DNA from: Micromonospora cabrerizensis
GTDB lineage: Bacteria; Actinomycetota; Actinomycetes; Mycobacteriales; Micromonosporaceae
Reading direction: 5' to 3'
Length of the DNA stretch: 64,000 bases
Assembly (NCBI RefSeq): GCF_022230955.1
Contig: NZ_JAKKFI010000068.1
Span: forward strand, 1 to 64,000
A program made the translations under genes and the position numbers. This document shows, one piece after another, positions 43,244 through 51,677 of this stretch. The notes under the pieces are model-generated. The model saw only the letters and a list, made by a program, of their open reading frames with translations. It made no database searches and was not told the origin of the DNA. The first letter of the stretch is position 1, and the number at the start of each line of letters is the position of its first letter.

Positions 43244-44433
43244 CGTCCAATCCCCTCGTCGCCGCAGCAGCGGACAGCCCACCCAGCGCTTGGGCGGGCA
43301 TCTGGATCTGCGAGGACATCGAACTCATCGCCCAGGGCGTACAAAATGGCAGCTGGATCGACGGCAGCCTCGGCGTGGTGAGCGCCGGCCTGGACGCCCT
43401 CGCGTTCGTCTCCGACCCGGTCGGCGCCCTGCTCCAGTACGGGATCGCCTGGCTCATCGAGCACGTCAAGCCGCTCAGCGAGGCGCTGGACTGGCTCGCC
43501 GGCGACCCGGCGCAGATCACCGCACACGCCCAGACCTGGCGCAACGTCGCCGCCTCGCTCCGCGACGAGGCCGGCGCGCTGACCCGCGCCGTCCGCACCG
43601 ACGTCGCCGGCTGGGGCGGCAGCGCCGGCCCCGCCTACCGCGCCTGGGCCGCCGAACAACAGCAGGCCATCACCGGCCTCGCCCAGGGCGCCGACACCAT
43701 GGCCGCGATCACCGAAGGCGCCGCCGGCCTGGTCGCCGCCGTCCGACTCCTGGTCCGCGACGCCATCGCCACCTGCGTGTCCCGCCTCATCGTGTACGCG
43801 GGCGAACTCGTCGTCACCGGCGGACTGGCCGCACCGCTGGTCGTGGAACAGGTCACGACGCTGGTGGCTTCGTGGGCGGCGCGGATCGCGCGGCTGCTGC
43901 GAGGGTTGCTCGCCAGCCTGCGGCGGTTGATGCCGGAGGTGCGCCGGCTCGGTGACCTGATCGAGAAACTCAAGCAGGCGCTCGGGCGGCTCCAGAGAGG
44001 TGAATCGCCGCCGAGCCGGAACACCCCTGAGCCTGAGCTGCCTCACGAGACCCCAGGCCATGCGGTGACGGAGCAGCAACGAGTCCACGATCTCGGTATG
44101 GATCCCGCTACCGGGAGGTTTCGTCCGGGCGAGGCGGAGACGGCGGTTAGCTTGGAGCAGGAGTTGGGCGTGAGGCTGCAGCGCGCAGCGGCGGACTCCT
44201 CTGCCGACTGGGTCGACGAGGCCGGACGGACCTACGATGCGGTGGGCAACTTCCCGGCCCGGTTCTTTGACCGTCAGTGGCCGCAACTGCAGTATCAGAT
44301 TGAGCGACATCTAGACAAAGCAGACTTGGTGCCGGTGGACGTCGGTCAGTTCAACCCGGAACAGGTTGCCCGTATCGAGCAGTTCATTACGGACCGGAGC
44401 CTCGGTCCGCGAGTATTCACTGTGGGGAAATAA
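43240..44433 (+). CDS. Type VII-secreted polymorphic toxin, predicted nuclease C-terminus
   Basis: 397 residues. The N-terminal about 240 residues are a WXG/LXG-like helical delivery region (VAGWGGSAGPAYRAWAAEQQ) with a hydrophobic stretch (LIVYAGELVVTGGLAAPLVV). The C-terminal about 120 residues, after a Pro-rich linker, carry SADWVDEAGRTYDAVGNFPA and VDVGQFNPEQVARIEQFITD, resembling CdiA-type endonuclease tips. By eye the 3' end is less G+C-rich than the 5' end, as expected for a swapped tip. The stop overlaps the next ATG (TAATG), fitting toxin-immunity coupling. Confidence 0.7.
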   Translation: MTSNPLVAAAADSPPSAWAGIWICEDIELIAQGVQNGSWIDGSLGVVSAGLDALAFVSDPVGALLQYGIAWLIEHVKPLSEALDWLAGDPAQITAHAQTWRNVAASLRDEAGALTRAVRTDVAGWGGSAGPAYRAWAAEQQQAITGLAQGADTMAAITEGAAGLVAAVRLLVRDAIATCVSRLIVYAGELVVTGGLAAPLVVEQVTTLVASWAARIARLLRGLLASLRRLMPEVRRLGDLIEKLKQALGRLQRGESPPSRNTPEPELPHETPGHAVTEQQRVHDLGMDPATGRFRPGEAETAVSLEQELGVRLQRAAADSSADWVDEAGRTYDAVGNFPARFFDRQWPQLQYQIERHLDKADLVPVDVGQFNPEQVARIEQFITDRSLGPRVFTVGK

Positions 44434-44777
44434 TGGCTGGCCTCATCGTGCTGAAACCCGGCGTCGACTGGACCGCAACCGGAGGGTTGTTCGACTGGAC
44501 GCTGGAGTTCCTGATCTCCCGCCTCGCGGACAGGCAGACCGCCAACCACCTGCAGGAGATTGTCGACAACAACCTCGGGTCGTTGTGGATCGACGACCTG
44601 TCCGCAGCAGCACAGCTGGAGATCGTCACCCATTTGCGGAACGACCTGGTGACGGCTGGCGAGCGGCAACTGCCGGAGACCGAGCACAAGGTCGACGTCA
44701 TCCGCCATCTTCAGGAACTGGTGGATGCAACCTATTCAGCAGGGTTCCCCGGATCGAGCAATCCTGGTAGGCGCTGA
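44433..44777 (+). CDS. Putative immunity protein of the first toxin
   Basis: 114 residues, acidic and probably cytoplasmic (no signal or membrane segment). No family recognised. It starts on the last base of the toxin stop and ends before a broken Uma2 gene. Immunity is inferred from position, size and coupling only. Confidence 0.55.
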   Translation: MAGLIVLKPGVDWTATGGLFDWTLEFLISRLADRQTANHLQEIVDNNLGSLWIDDLSAAAQLEIVTHLRNDLVTAGERQLPETEHKVDVIRHLQELVDATYSAGFPGSSNPGRR

Positions 44778-44786
44778 CACTGCACG

Positions 44787-45266
44787 GTCCCATCACCGCA
44801 GGTGCTGGGCGTCGCCCCGAGGGAGTCGTCTCGATCCTGCCGCCGCCGGGGTACAACCACGCGATCATCGCGACCCGGCTCATGGTGTGGCTCGCTCAGG
44901 GCGGTGTCCCAGCGGAACACATTGCCCAAGCAGTCGGGCTACGCATACCGGGCCGTGACGGCGGCGTCGGCGGACGCATTCCCGACTTAGTCGTGTGGAG
45001 CAAGGCTCAGGCCGACGGTGTGGCTGCCGGTCGCCGACGTACTCCTTGTTATGGAGATCGTCTCACCCGACTCCGAGGGTGTCGACACCGTGACCAAGCG
45101 CAGTGAATACGCCGCCGCCAGCATCCCCCAATATTGGGTGGTCGACCAGGACGCGGCGCAGACCGTCCCCATGCACCGTCTCGACGGCGACCAGTACGTC
45201 GCCCGTGCGACCATGCCGCTCGCCTGGGTCCTCAACACCCGATCTGACGAGCACGGCCTGGGCTGA
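44787..45266 (+). pseudogene. Frameshifted Uma2-family (DUF820) nuclease
   Basis: The first frame encodes PPPGYNHAIIATRLMVWLAQ and RIPDLVVWSKAQADG; near 45010-45018 the coding frame shifts by +1 to VWLPVADVLLVMEIVSPDSE and SEYAAASIPQYWVVDQDAAQ. Together these are a Uma2 PD-(D/E)XK domain with the N-terminal start region missing. One real gene would read through without the shift. Confidence 0.75.
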
Positions 45267-45313
45267 AGCGGCCCAGACCTCGCGCCTTTTGCCGAAGTGA
45301 GTGGTGACCCTCG

Positions 45314-48300
45314 TCAGCCGTGGGTGAGGCGGCCCTCCTGGTCGAAGCGCAGACGACCGCTGGTCACGGCGACGTGCAGCCCGTACCGGAGTAGCTTGTC
45401 GATTTTCTCGGTGCGGCGGCGGTAGCCGAGCCGTTCCAGGCCGGCGCGCAGCAACCGTTCCTCGTCCATGCTCGGCATGCCCTGGAGCACGTGTACGAAG
45501 GCGTTAGCCACCTCCTCGGGTGGCACCTCCTCGAACGCGCGGTCGTTGCTGGCCTGCGTGACCCGGTACGCGCGGTACCTCTGCGGGTCGGCGCCTTCGG
45601 GCCAGGCGTACCGGCTCACGGTCGGATGCGCGTACACGCGGCGAGAGTCGACCAGCGACAGTACGGCGGTACGCCGGTCCTCCCGGGTCCGGAGGAAACC
45701 GAACCGGGCGAGGGCGAGGCGTGCGAGCCGGTGCTGCTCGATGGGCCCCTCAGCCTCGATGATCTCGCGAAGCGCGTTCCGCATCAGGTCACGTACGCGC
45801 CGGTCGGTGGCCAGAAGGTCGAGGTCGGCCTGGTCGCCGAGCGGGGTCGGGACGTACGGGATGAATGGGCTCACCGTGATGGTGTCTGCGTCCGACGTCG
45901 CCGTGGTCGTGGTGGCCAGTGCGGTGACGGGTGTCGACGATTGACCCCGGAAGGGCTCCTCGTCCACCGTGAGGCGCGGCTGCGGCACCTCCGCGGTCGG
46001 TGTCGGGCGCGGCGACTCCGCATCCGTTGCGGAGCGTGGCTGCGGCAGTTCGACGGCTTCGGGCGCCGCTGCGACCGGTGACGACTCGGGCTCGGCGGTG
46101 GTGGGGGCGTCGGCCCGGGTGACCGCTTCGTCGACCCGGTCGAGCAGCGCCGATCGGTCGTGGATCCACGCCGGCAGCCAGAACCGCACGACCTCCGGCC
46201 AACCCATGATCGAGCGGAGAAGCGTCGGTGCCGAGTCCCGGTCGGCCACCGTCGGGCGTGCGCTCCAGTCCGGGCCGTCGAGCATGACGGCCACCTGCCA
46301 CCGTGGCGAGCCTGGTCTGCGTACGGCGATGTCCACTGTGAAGTCGGAGAGGCCGTGCGAGGTACGGACCTCGTGGCCGCGGTCGCGCAGCGCCGCGGCC
46401 ACCTCCTCGCGGATCCGACTGCGCCGTTCGGTGCGGTCGGTGGCGAGGTCACCCAGGCGCTCCGCGCCGGCGGCGGCCATCTCGCAGTACGCCCGCAGGT
46501 GCTGGGTGCCCACTGCGGACGTGCGGGACAGGTCGATGTCGGACGGGTCGAACGACGAGTAGAGGACGACCTGACGGCGGGCGCGGGTGATGGCCACGTT
46601 GAGCCGCCGCTCGCCGCCGACCTGACTGAGCGGGCCGAAGTTCAGTGGGAGCTGGCCGGTCTCCAGGCTGGTGGAGAAGGCCAGGGAGAACAGGATGACG
46701 TCCCGTTCGTCGCCCTGCACGTTCTCCAGGTTCTTGACGAAGATCGGCTCCGCGACCGCGCCGGAGAGGTGCTCGCGGATGATCGGGTCGGGGCTCTCCT
46801 CCAGCAGGTTGAGGATGAGGTCCCGCTGCTGGATGTTGAAGGTGACCACGCCGACGGACTGGGTGGCGGTCGCCGGATCATGTAACCGCCGGGTGATGTC
46901 CGCGAGGATCGCCCGCGCCTCGACCTCGTTGGTGCGGGATCCGCCCCGGTCGTACCGGCCCTCGACGCGCCGCCAGCTGACGCCCGCCGAGCTGGCGGCG
47001 CCGGGCGACGGGAGGCTGGAGAGCTTGTTGTCGTAGTAGTAGCGGTTGGAGAAGGCGATGAGTGACTCGTCGTGGCTGCGGTAGTGCCAGGAGAGCCACC
47101 GTTGCGGCAGTCCCGACTCGACGGCCTCGCTGAGAATGCTCTCCAGGTCCTCCGGCACCGGGCCGTTGCCCTCGTCGACCTCGTCCACGCCGTGGCTGGC
47201 CTGCATGATGCTGCTCGGCGGCATCTGCCGGGAGTCGCCGACCACCACCACGGCGCTGCCCCGACCCATCGCGCCGATCGCCTCCGCCACGCGGATCTGC
47301 GAGGCCTCGTCGAAGATGACCAGGTCGAAGCGTTGGCTCCCCGGCGCCAGGAAGTTCGCCGCGGACGCGGGGCTGACCAGCACGCACGGGGTCAGTGCGA
47401 GCACCGCGTCCGCGTACTGCTCGAACAACTCCCGGAAGGACCGCCCGCCCCGCTTACGGCGGAGCTCGGCCGCGAAGTCAGCGAAGCGCCCACGCCGGTC
47501 GGCCGGGCTGAAGGGGCGGCGGCGCACCAGCACCGACGGCAGCTGCGTCGGCAGCGCGGACCGCAGCTCACTGGCGGCCGCCTCGAACTGGCTGATCTCG
47601 TCGTCGTGCAGTTCCGGGTCGAAGTACTGCAGGCCACCGGCCCGTACCCGCTCGGCGAGGGACGCCGTAGCGACTCCCCGCCGGTAGACCTCCTCGGCGA
47701 GATGCGCGGGCACCTCGGTGCGCAGCAGCTGGTCCCGATAGTCGGCGAGACCGGCCGAGGCGAGAACGTCGGCGTGGGCCAGGACGGTCGACCATCGGCG
47801 CAGCGGGAACAACTCCTCGCTCTGCAACTCGTGCAGCCAGGCCGCGCCGTCGCGCTGCCAGGCGTCGGTCCAGTGCGAACCGGCGGCCCACAGCGCCAGC
47901 TCGGCCCCACCGGAACGCAGCACTCCGCGCCAGGCCCGCCACCGCGAGGCGAACCGGTCGAGGAGCACCGCATCCACATCGGTGAACCCGCCGTGAAACA
48001 GCTCCCAGGCCTGCGGGTGCCGAGCCAGGAGCGTCCGGCCGACGCGGGTCGCCTCGATCGCCTCGGTCAGCCGCTCCTGCGCGTGGGGATCCGTGGGCTG
48101 CCACTGCGACAGCCGCAGCCCGCTCACCGCAACGACATGCTGGTAGAGGGTCGCCGCCTGCGCCTGGGCGGCCACCAGCCGACCGGTGGCAACCTCCACC
48201 CGCTCCACGTCGAGCGTCGCACCGGCAACCAGGTGCACCGCCAGTCGATCCACGATGGCCTGCCGACGCTTGCGCTTACCGATCAGCTTCTTCGCCGCTT

Positions 48301-51289
48301 CCTGGGCCTCACCGTGCCAGGCGGTCAGCTCCGGCCGAGTGAACACGTCCTGCCGGAAGGTGGCCAGCTCACCGGCGAAGCCCTGCCGGAAGGCCGCCAG
48401 GTCCGCCTGAAGACGATTGACCGCCTCGTCCCACCGCCGGTCGCTGGCGTGCAGGGTGGTCTGCCGGTCCGGCAGCAGTCCGCGTACGGCCAGCCAGGCA
48501 CCCGCCTGTAACTCGCTCACGGTCTCCGGGGCGGGCAGCGTCCGCAGCAACTCGACCAGGTACGGGTGGGCGGCGAGGTCGGCGCGGAGACGTTCGAGCT
48601 CACCGGCGATCTCGGTGACCGCGGCGCCGTGCAACCCGTCGAGGGTGCGGCAGCCGCTGATCGCCCACGGGTGCGCCGCCCGGAGTCGGGCCGATCGTGC
48701 GGCCGCCGGGAACTCCCGCAGGGTCGTCTCGACCTGCGCGCGCGCCGGGGCGGGTGCGTGCAGGTAGGCCACCGGGATCGGGGCGACCGGTCCGTCCCCG
48801 TACGCCAGGGTTTGCTCGTAGGCCGACCAGAGCGACATCCCGACGGGGTTGGTGGTGTGCACCTGGGCCGGGTACTCGGTCAGTGGGGCGAGCCGCGTCC
48901 GGTAGGCCGTCTCGACGGCCGTCCACGTGCCGTCGCCGCCCTGGTCGTACTGGTCGAGCGCGTCGCGCAACTGCTGGCGGATCGCGTTGAGGGACTGCTT
49001 GCGCCCGTGCAGGTCGAGCGCGAACGGGCCGAGGCCGATCTGCTTGAGGCGGCGCTTGACCACCTCCAGGGCGGCCTGCTTCTCGGCGACGAACAGCACC
49101 GACCGGCCCGCGCTGACCGCCCGGGCGATCATGTTGGTGATGGTCTGGGACTTGCCGGTGCCCGGCGGGCCCTCCAGCACGAAGGAGTGGCCCCGCTCGG
49201 CGCGCACGATGGCCTGCATCTGCGACCCGTCGGCCGGGATGGGCAGGTGCAGGTCGGCCTCGTCGACGGCGATCTCGACGTCGTGCTCCGGGCGGGCGGG
49301 ATCGTCGAACGTGGCGCCGGAGGACTCGACCAGGTGCCGGACGACCGGGTTCTCCATGAACCGAGGCCAGTGGTCGGTGAGGTCCCGCCACATCTGGAAG
49401 GTGGAGAACTGCACCAGCCGAAGGCTGGCGGTCTCATCGATGCGGTAGTTGAGCCGGTTGTCGAGCAGCCCGGTGTTGATCGCGGCCAGGGTCTTGGCGA
49501 TGTCGATGCCGTGCTCGTCGAGGACCGGTCGCTCCAACTCCGGGATCCGCACGCTGTGCTTGACCCGCAACCACTCGATCAGGCAGTAGTTCGGGCTGGC
49601 GACCTCGGTGCCGTCGATGACCATCGCGTACGGGCGACGGCCGCTGCCGCCCTCGATGCGTACCGGTAGGAGGAACAGCGGCGCGTACGCCTCTCCCCCG
49701 GTCGTCTTGGTGTGGACCAGGGTGCCGATGGTCAGGTAGAGGTAGTTGCTGCCGGTCTCCTGCTCCATTGTGCGCGCCTCGCGCTGCAGCGCGCGCATCG
49801 CGGTCTTGTAGCGGGCGTCGGTGACCGCGCCGTAGACACGCCGATCGGTTCGCAGCTCCCGGGTCAGGATCTCGGCGTCGAGGTCCTGCGCCCGACGCGT
49901 TCCGGCCAGCTCGTGAACGTGACTGATGTCGTCCTGCGGAATGACCTGCACCTGACGGCCGTCGTGAATGAGGTCGTCGAGCAGTGCCAGCGCACCCGCC
50001 GGCACGTGCAGATCCAGGCCACGGCCACGCTTGGGCAGGTTGAGCAGCGGGTTACGCAGGCTCAGGTCGAGCAGCGACTTCTTCCACTGCTGGACGCGCG
50101 CCGGCGACCCGTCGGACTGCTGCGGCACCTCCTCGCCCTCGTCGGCGAACTGGCGCAGTTTCGCGGCGGCGACGCCGGGCGGAAGGTCGAGGGACGCTGT
50201 TATCTCTGCCGTCGCCTCGGCGTCGACCGCGGCGGGCACGATCAGTTCGTCGGCTGACGGCAGCGGGCGGATCCCCGACCGATGGGCGAGGTGGACGTCG
50301 ACGACGCCCTGCGTGCGTTCGCCGTCGCCGCGGAAGTGGCCGAGCCCGACGCGGACAGCCTCGGTGAAGGCCGCCGACTGTGTGCCCGGCCCGATGCGGG
50401 TCAGCTCGACCGGCACGGCCCGGCCGGAGTCCACCATCGAGATCAGCAGGTTGGTCTCGGTCACGGCGGCCGAGCCCAGCCGTTCCTCCTCCAGCAGGAA
50501 GCCACCGAAGGCGTGCCCCGCGCTGACGAAGATGAGCGGGTGCAGCCCCGCCGCCTCCAGACACGCGGCGTACGTGACGGACAGGTCGAGGCAGTTGCCG
50601 AGCCGGCCGTCTAGCACCGCCGCGGTCGTGCGAACCTTCTGGCCGGTGTTCTCGAAGGACGCCGGCAGGGTCTGGTAGGTGATCTCGAGTTGGCGCAGCG
50701 CCTCGTACACGGCGCCGGCGATCAGGGCCGCCCGCTCCGAACCCTCCTGATAGCCCTGCAGAGAGCCGGAGCCGGTCCGCGCGAGCAGGAGCTGGGCGGC
50801 TGCCCGCAGAACCGCCTCCACAGCCCGCGTGTTCGGCTGCACGAAGGCCGCCAAGCTGTCGTACAGGGCAGGGCTGTTGAACCACTCGTTGTGCGCCAAC
50901 ACTCGTGACGGCGCGACCAGCCGCAGTGCCTCCTCCTGCGCCTGCACCCGAAGGGTGTAGTCGACCGGGAACGCCTCATCGGTGCGGTACAGGAGCACGC
51001 GGTCGGGCGTGAAGTCGCGGAAGTCGTCCCAGCTCGTGCTGGCCCCAGGGCGCAACGGCGCAGCGAGGGTACGCGTCCACGGCTCGGTCAGCGCCCCGTC
51101 CGGGCCTCGCAGCTCCAGCGTCAACGTGACATCGGTCAGCGGCACCGCACCTCGGTTGACGAGCGTGAGGTGACGCACCAACGGCACCCGGTTGTGCACC
51201 AGGGCTGCGTTGATCGCCGGCTGCACGAGCAGCCCGACTTCGAGCTGGTCGTCGTCGGCGGTGAACTGCGCGAAGACGCTGTCGGACAT
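45314..51289 (-). CDS. Giant DUF4011-helicase-nuclease protein (DUF3320 C-terminus)
   Basis: 1991 residues. Order: N-terminal region with a transglutaminase-like motif (GNCLDLSVTYAACLEA, Cys233; SAGHAFGGF, His259); DUF4011 from about 400 (WKKSLLDLSLRNPLLNL); SF1 helicase with Walker A EGPPGTGKSQT near 706, a long insertion, Walker B FDLVIFDEASQI near 1325 and GGERRLNVAITRARRQVVLY; a Vsr/DUF559-like nuclease region (RSRIREEVAAALRDRGHEVR) near 1600; a Pro/Thr-rich linker; and a DUF3320-like end. This domain order matches proteins reported as antiphage candidates. ATG 51289 has GGAGA 8 bases upstream; the longer open frame is not coding. Confidence 0.85.
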   Translation of the reverse strand: MSDSVFAQFTADDDQLEVGLLVQPAINAALVHNRVPLVRHLTLVNRGAVPLTDVTLTLELRGPDGALTEPWTRTLAAPLRPGASTSWDDFRDFTPDRVLLYRTDEAFPVDYTLRVQAQEEALRLVAPSRVLAHNEWFNSPALYDSLAAFVQPNTRAVEAVLRAAAQLLLARTGSGSLQGYQEGSERAALIAGAVYEALRQLEITYQTLPASFENTGQKVRTTAAVLDGRLGNCLDLSVTYAACLEAAGLHPLIFVSAGHAFGGFLLEEERLGSAAVTETNLLISMVDSGRAVPVELTRIGPGTQSAAFTEAVRVGLGHFRGDGERTQGVVDVHLAHRSGIRPLPSADELIVPAAVDAEATAEITASLDLPPGVAAAKLRQFADEGEEVPQQSDGSPARVQQWKKSLLDLSLRNPLLNLPKRGRGLDLHVPAGALALLDDLIHDGRQVQVIPQDDISHVHELAGTRRAQDLDAEILTRELRTDRRVYGAVTDARYKTAMRALQREARTMEQETGSNYLYLTIGTLVHTKTTGGEAYAPLFLLPVRIEGGSGRRPYAMVIDGTEVASPNYCLIEWLRVKHSVRIPELERPVLDEHGIDIAKTLAAINTGLLDNRLNYRIDETASLRLVQFSTFQMWRDLTDHWPRFMENPVVRHLVESSGATFDDPARPEHDVEIAVDEADLHLPIPADGSQMQAIVRAERGHSFVLEGPPGTGKSQTITNMIARAVSAGRSVLFVAEKQAALEVVKRRLKQIGLGPFALDLHGRKQSLNAIRQQLRDALDQYDQGGDGTWTAVETAYRTRLAPLTEYPAQVHTTNPVGMSLWSAYEQTLAYGDGPVAPIPVAYLHAPAPARAQVETTLREFPAAARSARLRAAHPWAISGCRTLDGLHGAAVTEIAGELERLRADLAAHPYLVELLRTLPAPETVSELQAGAWLAVRGLLPDRQTTLHASDRRWDEAVNRLQADLAAFRQGFAGELATFRQDVFTRPELTAWHGEAQEAAKKLIGKRKRRQAIVDRLAVHLVAGATLDVERVEVATGRLVAAQAQAATLYQHVVAVSGLRLSQWQPTDPHAQERLTEAIEATRVGRTLLARHPQAWELFHGGFTDVDAVLLDRFASRWRAWRGVLRSGGAELALWAAGSHWTDAWQRDGAAWLHELQSEELFPLRRWSTVLAHADVLASAGLADYRDQLLRTEVPAHLAEEVYRRGVATASLAERVRAGGLQYFDPELHDDEISQFEAAASELRSALPTQLPSVLVRRRPFSPADRRGRFADFAAELRRKRGGRSFRELFEQYADAVLALTPCVLVSPASAANFLAPGSQRFDLVIFDEASQIRVAEAIGAMGRGSAVVVVGDSRQMPPSSIMQASHGVDEVDEGNGPVPEDLESILSEAVESGLPQRWLSWHYRSHDESLIAFSNRYYYDNKLSSLPSPGAASSAGVSWRRVEGRYDRGGSRTNEVEARAILADITRRLHDPATATQSVGVVTFNIQQRDLILNLLEESPDPIIREHLSGAVAEPIFVKNLENVQGDERDVILFSLAFSTSLETGQLPLNFGPLSQVGGERRLNVAITRARRQVVLYSSFDPSDIDLSRTSAVGTQHLRAYCEMAAAGAERLGDLATDRTERRSRIREEVAAALRDRGHEVRTSHGLSDFTVDIAVRRPGSPRWQVAVMLDGPDWSARPTVADRDSAPTLLRSIMGWPEVVRFWLPAWIHDRSALLDRVDEAVTRADAPTTAEPESSPVAAAPEAVELPQPRSATDAESPRPTPTAEVPQPRLTVDEEPFRGQSSTPVTALATTTTATSDADTITVSPFIPYVPTPLGDQADLDLLATDRRVRDLMRNALREIIEAEGPIEQHRLARLALARFGFLRTREDRRTAVLSLVDSRRVYAHPTVSRYAWPEGADPQRYRAYRVTQASNDRAFEEVPPEEVANAFVHVLQGMPSMDEERLLRAGLERLGYRRRTEKIDKLLRYGLHVAVTSGRLRFDQEGRLTHG

Positions 51290-51677
51290 GGGCGTTTCTC
51301 CAGGTGGGAGACCAGGGAGGGCCAGCCTAGCGGTCACCCGACCAGTAGGGATGGCCCCGGCCGTACGGGCCCGATCCAGCTGAGACCGCCGGGTCGGGGG
51401 TATCAATTGGTTACCCGCCGGTGCGGCGGATCGCGACTCGTCCTTTTCCTGGCGCTGTCGCAGACCAGGGCAGCCGTACCCGACGGTCGGCAGGCCGCGC
51501 CGGCCACTTCGAACCGGGCGAGGGTACGCGAGCACCGGCCGCAGTCGTCGCCAAACCCTTTCCGGGCTGATCTGCCCGACAGTCCTGAAGCACACGCGCG
51601 TCAGATTCGCGACACCTGCACTCTCGACCATCACCTACGCTGCGACGACTTGAACCCGAGGGATTGGCGCCTCCTCC
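51290..51677. other. 388-bp divergent intergenic region
   Basis: It separates the helicase from the RAMA-HEPN gene. Minus-strand TAGGCT (51329-51324) may be the helicase -10 box. An imperfect palindrome, GGTATCAATTGGTTACC (51399-51415), is the only A+T-rich dyad and may be an operator. TACGCT (51636-51641) is a possible -10 for the plus-strand gene. The rest (51416-51635) shows no gene, RNA or repeat I can support. Confidence 0.4.

Noticed and set aside
51290..51636. N-terminal extension of the helicase to 51634
   Set aside because: Extra residues are Arg/Pro-rich and lack a ribosome site; ATG 51289 has GGAGA upstream and a sensible N-terminus.
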